Below, piece after piece: positions 5,291-8,491 of a DNA stretch of 8,491 nucleotides. How positions within the stretch are numbered: position 1 is the first letter of the stretch; every line of letters begins with the position of its first letter. This DNA is from Paracoccus sp. (in: a-proteobacteria) (GTDB lineage: Bacteria; Pseudomonadota; Alphaproteobacteria; Rhodobacterales; Rhodobacteraceae): NCBI GenBank assembly GCA_031178645.1, contig JAPSIP010000061.1, positions 1 to 8,491 on the forward strand. Direction: 5' to 3'. A program made the translations under genes and the position numbers. The notes below the pieces were generated by a model. The model saw only the letters and a list, made by a program, of their open reading frames with translations, was not told where the DNA came from and did no database searches.

Positions 5291-5695
5291 ATGCCCTCGC
5301 CCGTCGCAACCCTTGCTTCCCTTGAACGCCCGACGGGCCAGGCGATGCTGCGCGGCGCCTTGGGCCGCTGCCCGGCTTGCGGGGAAGGCAAGCTGTTCCG
5401 GTCCTTCCTGAAAGTCGCCGATCACTGCCCCCATTGCAACGAGGCGCTGCATCATCAGCGCGCCGACGACGGCCCGGCCTATCTGACGATCCTGCTGGTC
5501 TCGCACCTGGGCGCGCCCTTGCTGCTGGCCTGCTATATCGCATGGCGGCCCTCGGCCATGACGATGATCTGGACCTTCGGCCTTGGCTCTATCATCCTGT
5601 CGCTGCTGCTGCTGCCGCGGATCAAGGGCGCATTCGTAGGCCTTCAATGGGCGCGGCGGATGCACGGCTTCGGCGCGGAGCCCCTGCCCTCGTGA
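5291..5695 (+). CDS. DUF983 family zinc-ribbon membrane protein
   Basis: This 134-residue protein has an N-terminal zinc-ribbon-like segment, C27-P-A-C30-G then C46-P-H-C49 in the DUF983 pattern GRCPxCGxGxLFxxFLKVxxxCxxC. Two hydrophobic segments follow, at about 63-84 (AYLTILLVSHLGAPLLLACYI) and 89-109 (AMTMIWTFGLGSIILSLLLL). A basic tail (RIKGAFVGLQWARRM) ends the protein. The four cysteines probably bind Zn; the function is unknown. It should sit in the inner membrane with the ribbon and tail in the cytoplasm, judged only by positive charges. The ATG at 5291 has GGAGA 5 nt upstream (5281-5285). Its TGA overlaps the GTG start of the Nudix gene, so the two are coupled. An 84-bp gap separates it from pleD. 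Confidence 0.88.
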   Translation: MPSPVATLASLERPTGQAMLRGALGRCPACGEGKLFRSFLKVADHCPHCNEALHHQRADDGPAYLTILLVSHLGAPLLLACYIAWRPSAMTMIWTFGLGSIILSLLLLPRIKGAFVGLQWARRMHGFGAEPLPS

Positions 5696-6378
5696 GCAAT
5701 GCTAACCCGCCCATCCGCGGCGCCGCGACCGTCATCCTGTTGCGGCGCGACGCGTCGGGCGCCTCGGTCCTGATGGGGATGCGCGGCGCGGGCGCGGTGT
5801 TCATGCCGTCGAAATATGTCTTTCCGGGCGGCGCCGTCGATGCGGCCGATGCCGAGGCGCCCTTGGCCGTGCCCTTGGCCGAGCCGCATCGCAGCCGTCT
5901 TCTGCAACAACCGCGCCCCGGATCGGCGCCCGATGCCCATGCCATCGCCGCCGCCGCCCTGCGCGAACTGGCCGAGGAAACCGGCCAGTTGATCGGCCGC
6001 CCCGGCGCCAGCGACATGACCGGCTTTGCCGAGGCAGGACTTGCCCCCGACGCCTCGGCCCTGACCTATCTGTTCCGGGCGATCACGCCCCCGGGCCGGC
6101 CGCGCCGGTTCGACGCGCATTTCTTCCTGGCCGACGCGGCGGCGCTCGCGACCGATCCCGACGATTTCAGCCGCGCCTGCGACGAGCTTTCGCACCTGCA
6201 CTGGGTTCCGCTGTCCCAGGCCCGCGCGCTTGACCTGCCCTTCATCACCGAGGTGGTGCTGGCCGAACTGTCGGACCTGATCGCGGGCCTTGCCCCCGAC
6301 GCGCCCTTGCCGGTGCCGGATACGGTGCCCTTCTTCGACAACCGCACCCCGGCCCCGCGTTTCGCGCAGATCGCCTAG
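5692..6378 (+). CDS. Nudix hydrolase with split Nudix box (NUDT19-like)
   Basis: This 228-residue soluble protein belongs to the Nudix superfamily, which cleaves nucleoside diphosphates linked to another moiety. It starts IRGAATVILLRRD, continues FMPSKYVFPGGAVDAAD (38-54), and has the metal-binding helix ALRELAEETGQL (89-100), matching REUXEEXGU with Glu92, Glu95 and Glu96. The Gly of the box (Gly47) is 44 residues from Arg91 instead of the usual 14. About 30 residues are therefore inserted, as in NUDT19/RP2-type enzymes that include CoA diphosphatases. The substrate is not determinable here. GTG at 5692 is chosen because it overlaps the DUF983 stop (GTGA) and begins right at the domain; an upstream in-frame ATG at 5646 is possible but lies inside DUF983. 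GGAG (5677-5680) is 11 nt away, which is long, so coupled translation is likely. Its stop shares a CTAG with the convergent crotonase gene. Confidence 0.88.
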   Translation: MSNANPPIRGAATVILLRRDASGASVLMGMRGAGAVFMPSKYVFPGGAVDAADAEAPLAVPLAEPHRSRLLQQPRPGSAPDAHAIAAAALRELAEETGQLIGRPGASDMTGFAEAGLAPDASALTYLFRAITPPGRPRRFDAHFFLADAAALATDPDDFSRACDELSHLHWVPLSQARALDLPFITEVVLAELSDLIAGLAPDAPLPVPDTVPFFDNRTPAPRFAQIA

Positions 6379-7145
6379 CGGCCCGTGAACCGCGCCGGGC
6401 GCTTTTCCAGGAATGCCGTCACGCCTTCGACGAAATCCGCCGTCCGGCCTGCGGCGCCTTGCAGCCGCGCCTCCAGCACAAGCTGCGCGTCCATGTCGTT
6501 CTGGGTCGAGGCTTGGACCGCCTCGCGGATCGACAGATAGGCGGCGGTCGGACCTTGGGCCAGTTGCCGGGCACGCGCGGCCACCCCTTGGGCAAAGGCC
6601 TCGTCGGGCAAGGCTTCCCAGATCAGTCCCCAGTCGGCAGCCTGCCGGGCACTGACGGGTTCGGCAAACAGCATCATGCCCATCGCGCGGGCCATGCCCA
6701 CGGCGCGCGGAATGACAAAGGTTCCTCCCGCGTCGGGAACCAGCCCTATCCGCGTGAAGGCCTGGATGAAGCTGGCGCTTTCGCTGGCAATCACCACATC
6801 GGCTGCAAGTGCCAGATTCGCCCCAGCCCCGGCAGCCACGCCGTTCACCGCCGCGATCACCGGCGCACGGCAGGCCCGGATCGCGCGCAGCATGGGTTCG
6901 TATTCATCCCGAAGCGTGCCTTCCAGATCGGCCGCAGCCGCCCGGTCGGTCAGATCCTGGCCGGAACAGAAGCCGCGCCCGGCGCCGGTGATGACCAGGC
7001 AGCGTGCCTCGGCGGGCAGCGTCGTCACGGCCTCGGTGATCTCGGCCCGCATTCGGCTGCTCAGCGCGTTCATCACCTGCGGGCGGTTCAGCGTCAGCGT
7101 CGCCACACCGTCACGGATGGCGAATTCGATGGTCTCAAAGCTCAT
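6375..7145 (-). CDS. paaG: Crotonase-family isomerase/hydratase, PaaG-like
   Basis: This 256-residue cytoplasmic enzyme is an enoyl-CoA hydratase/isomerase. Motifs are GAGRGFCSGQDLTDR (54-68, oxyanion-hole side), NGVAAGAGANLALAAD (101-116), FTRIGLVPDAGGTFVIPRAVG (130-150) and AEPVSARQAADWGLIWEALPD. The C-terminus LQGAAGRTADFVEGVTAFLEKRPARFTGR closely resembles E. coli PaaG, which converts ring-1,2-epoxyphenylacetyl-CoA to the oxepin-CoA. As in PaaG, the first crotonase Glu position is non-acidic (Asn110 region) and the conserved acid is Asp138. The ATG at 7145 is preferred because AAGGGGG (+ strand 7152-7158) lies 6 nt upstream; the longer form from 7172 would translate through that site. It follows ccmH by 63 bp in the same direction. 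No other paa gene is nearby, so a general 2-enoyl-CoA isomerase role is possible. Confidence 0.85.
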   Translation of the reverse strand: MSFETIEFAIRDGVATLTLNRPQVMNALSSRMRAEITEAVTTLPAEARCLVITGAGRGFCSGQDLTDRAAAADLEGTLRDEYEPMLRAIRACRAPVIAAVNGVAAGAGANLALAADVVIASESASFIQAFTRIGLVPDAGGTFVIPRAVGMARAMGMMLFAEPVSARQAADWGLIWEALPDEAFAQGVAARARQLAQGPTAAYLSIREAVQASTQNDMDAQLVLEARLQGAAGRTADFVEGVTAFLEKRPARFTGR

Positions 7146-7208
7146 GTCGGTCCCCCTTTTGCGGGGCATCATGACGCAAACGGCGCGCGGGAAAAGCCCG
7201 ACCCCGCG

Positions 7209-7664
7209 TCAGTCGCGCATGATCTGGTCCAGCCGGTCGCGCTCGGACTGGCTCAGCGCCTGCGCCTCCTCCGGGCGGGCGGTGGCGCGGGACCGCAGGA
7301 ACCGCCAGGCGCCCAGCAGGGCCAGCAGCGCCATGACCGGCCCGGCCAGCCACAGGACCAGGTTTCCGCCACGGGCACGCGGCTCGAACAGCACGAACTC
7401 GCCAAAGCGGTCCACCACCGCATCGATGACTTCGTCGTTGCTGTCGCCCGCGACGATCCTTTCGCGGACATACAGGCGCAGGTCGCGGCTGATGGGGGCG
7501 TTGGATTCGTCGATATTCTCGCCCTGGCAGACCGGGCAGCGCAGCTTTTGCGAAATCTCGCGTGCCCGCGCCTCTTGCCCGGCATCGGGCAGGACCTCGT
7601 CGGGCTGGACGGCGAAGGCCGCGACGGGCAGCAGCAGCGCCAGGAGGATCAGAAGCCGCCTCAT
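7209..7664 (-). CDS. ccmH: Cytochrome c maturation protein CcmH (CycL/Ccl2)
   Basis: CcmH reduces or presents the haem-binding cysteines of apocytochrome c to the CcmF haem lyase at the periplasmic face of the inner membrane. The 151-residue protein has a signal peptide (MRRLLILLALLLPVAAFA, probable cleavage near residue 18). It carries the thiol motif LRCPVCQGENIDESNA with Cys43 and Cys46, then the helical RDLRLYVRERIVAGDSNDEVIDAVVDRFGEFVLFEP and a transmembrane helix at about 101-123. A short cytoplasmic tail (EEAQALSQSERDRLDQIM) follows. Its size is that of the single-domain type without the TPR part, so a separate CcmI is expected elsewhere. The ATG at 7664 overlaps the ccmF stop (ATGA), giving translational coupling. 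This is the ccl1-ccl2 arrangement known from Rhodobacter. Confidence 0.95.
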   Translation of the reverse strand: MRRLLILLALLLPVAAFAVQPDEVLPDAGQEARAREISQKLRCPVCQGENIDESNAPISRDLRLYVRERIVAGDSNDEVIDAVVDRFGEFVLFEPRARGGNLVLWLAGPVMALLALLGAWRFLRSRATARPEEAQALSQSERDRLDQIMRD

Positions 7665-8491
7665 TCCGCGGCCACCGTCTTGGCGGGCGCACGTCGGGCG
7701 CCTGCGGCCACGCGGTAGCGGCGGTCGGACAGGCTGATGATCCCGCCAAGCGCCATCAGCAGCGAGCCTGCCCAGATCCAGTTGGCGAAGGGCTTGATAT
7801 AGGTCCGCACCGCCCAGCCACCATCGGCCTGCGCATCCCCGATCACCAGATAGATGTCGCGGAAGACGCCGTTGTCGATCGCGGCTTCGGTCGTGGGCAT
7901 GGCCTGGACCGGATAGACGCGCTTTTCAGGATGCAGCACCGCCACGGGGCGGCCGTCCCGCGCCACCTGCATCGTCGCCGTGGTCGAGATGAAGTTCGGC
8001 CCCTCGACCTCGTCAACCGAGGCCAGGGTGATGTCATAGCCCCCGACCTGGAAAGGCTGGCCCACCTGCGCGACGCGGATATCCTCGACCTGCCAGGCCG
8101 TCAGCAGGGCCACGCCGATGAAGGTCACGCCCATGCCCGAATGGGCCGTGGCCTTGCCCCAATCCGCGCGCGGCAGGCGCAGCAGGCGCGACAGGCCAGA
8201 CTGGCCGGTTCGGTGGACCAGTTCGGCCACTGCGCCGAAGATGATCCAGGCACCCAGGCCCGCGCCGATCACCGCAATGGCCGACCGCCCGGTCGAGACT
8301 GCAAAGACAAGCGCCATCACCGCCCCGGCCAGGACGAATGCCCCCCAAAGCGGCCGCATGATGCGCGACAGGGTGGCCCGCTTCCAGGGCATGATGGAAC
8401 CCAGCGGCAGCACGATCGCCAGCACGATCATGAAGGGGGTGAAGGCCTGGTTGAAGAAGGGCGGGCCCACCGACAGCTTGCGGTCCCACAG
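7661..8491 (-). CDS. ccmF: Haem lyase CcmF (CycK/Ccl1), C-terminal part
   Basis: The reading frame is open to the window edge, and 276 C-terminal residues are present, beginning LWDRKLSVGPPFFNQAFTP; the N-terminal part with the WWD domain is outside. CcmF attaches haem to apocytochrome c cysteines in the inner membrane. Seen here are several transmembrane helices and an AHSGMGVTFIGVALLTAW segment, whose His probably matches the conserved second transmembrane haem-ligand His. A periplasmic domain follows (about EDIRVAQVGQPFQVGGYDITLASVDEVEGPNF to GGWAVRTYIKPFANWIWAG). The last helix is GSLLMALGGIISLSDRRYR with a short basic tail. The internal GTG at 8470 is not the start, because conserved sequence precedes it. 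Coupled to ccmH by ATGA (7664-7661). Confidence 0.95.
   Translation of the reverse strand: MWDRKLSVGPPFFNQAFTPFMIVLAIVLPLGSIMPWKRATLSRIMRPLWGAFVLAGAVMALVFAVSTGRSAIAVIGAGLGAWIIFGAVAELVHRTGQSGLSRLLRLPRADWGKATAHSGMGVTFIGVALLTAWQVEDIRVAQVGQPFQVGGYDITLASVDEVEGPNFISTTATMQVARDGRPVAVLHPEKRVYPVQAMPTTEAAIDNGVFRDIYLVIGDAQADGGWAVRTYIKPFANWIWAGSLLMALGGIISLSDRRYRVAAGARRAPAKTVAAE

Noticed and set aside
7146..7172. Longer start of the crotonase at 7172
   Set aside because: The extra residues MMPRKRGTD are not family-like and their codons contain the AAGGGGG that serves the ATG at 7145.
6459..7718. Long plus-strand open frame (419 codons) across the crotonase and ccmH genes
   Set aside because: It is antisense to two well-identified genes, rich in Arg/Gln/Gly/His with no recognisable domain, and has no ribosome binding site. 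Such shadow frames are expected at this GC content.

Overview
The window is GC-rich, densely packed bacterial chromosome that looks like a Rhodobacteraceae alphaproteobacterium, with a Paracoccus-like feel. The lineage call rests on the ccmF-ccmH-crotonase order, a DUF3572 gene divergent from a PleD-like gene, the style of the Tgt N-terminus and a family-typical intergenic element. I see no mobile element, tRNA, rRNA or CRISPR, and no gene-free stretch above about 150 bp.

Layout. 1-52 (-) is the first 17 codons of tgt (queuine tRNA-ribosyltransferase). 176-529 (+) is a SufT/MIP18-family Fe-S protein and 682-1050 (+) an A-type Fe-S carrier (SufA/IscA); three tandem hairpins and a repeat-like element lie between them. 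1140-1883 (+) is tpiA. It converges on, and overlaps by 26 bp, a leftward run of three genes: DUF3572 (3720-3433), an H-NOX-like protein (3380-2865) and an HNOBA-GGDEF diguanylate cyclase (2868-1858). The last two share an ATGA stop/start. Divergent from DUF3572 is a PleD-like REC-REC-GGDEF protein (3821-5206, GTG start). A DUF983 zinc-ribbon membrane protein (5291-5695) and a Nudix hydrolase (5692-6378) follow and overlap by GTGA. The Nudix gene converges on a PaaG-type crotonase (7145-6375), with both stop codons inside one CTAG. The crotonase follows ccmH (7664-7209) and the 3' part of ccmF (from 8491 to 7661), which are cytochrome c maturation genes coupled by ATGA.

The most interesting part is 1858-5206, which encodes two diguanylate cyclases with unusual inputs. 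The H-NOX-like protein keeps the fold pattern of the NO-sensing H-NOX family. By my alignment, however, it has Pro83 where the haem-ligating His should be, and W-x-S-x-S in place of the Y-x-S-x-R haem-propionate motif. It may therefore not bind haem, yet it is translationally coupled to a cyclase carrying the H-NOX-associated (HNOBA) domain. The PleD-like cyclase has lost the phospho-accepting Asp of its first receiver and the RxxD product-inhibition site, while its neighbour keeps a perfect RxxD. The locus reads as a c-di-GMP module in which canonical haem and phosphorylation inputs have eroded or been replaced. The other genes are housekeeping: Fe-S assembly, glycolysis, cytochrome c maturation and nucleotide clean-up.
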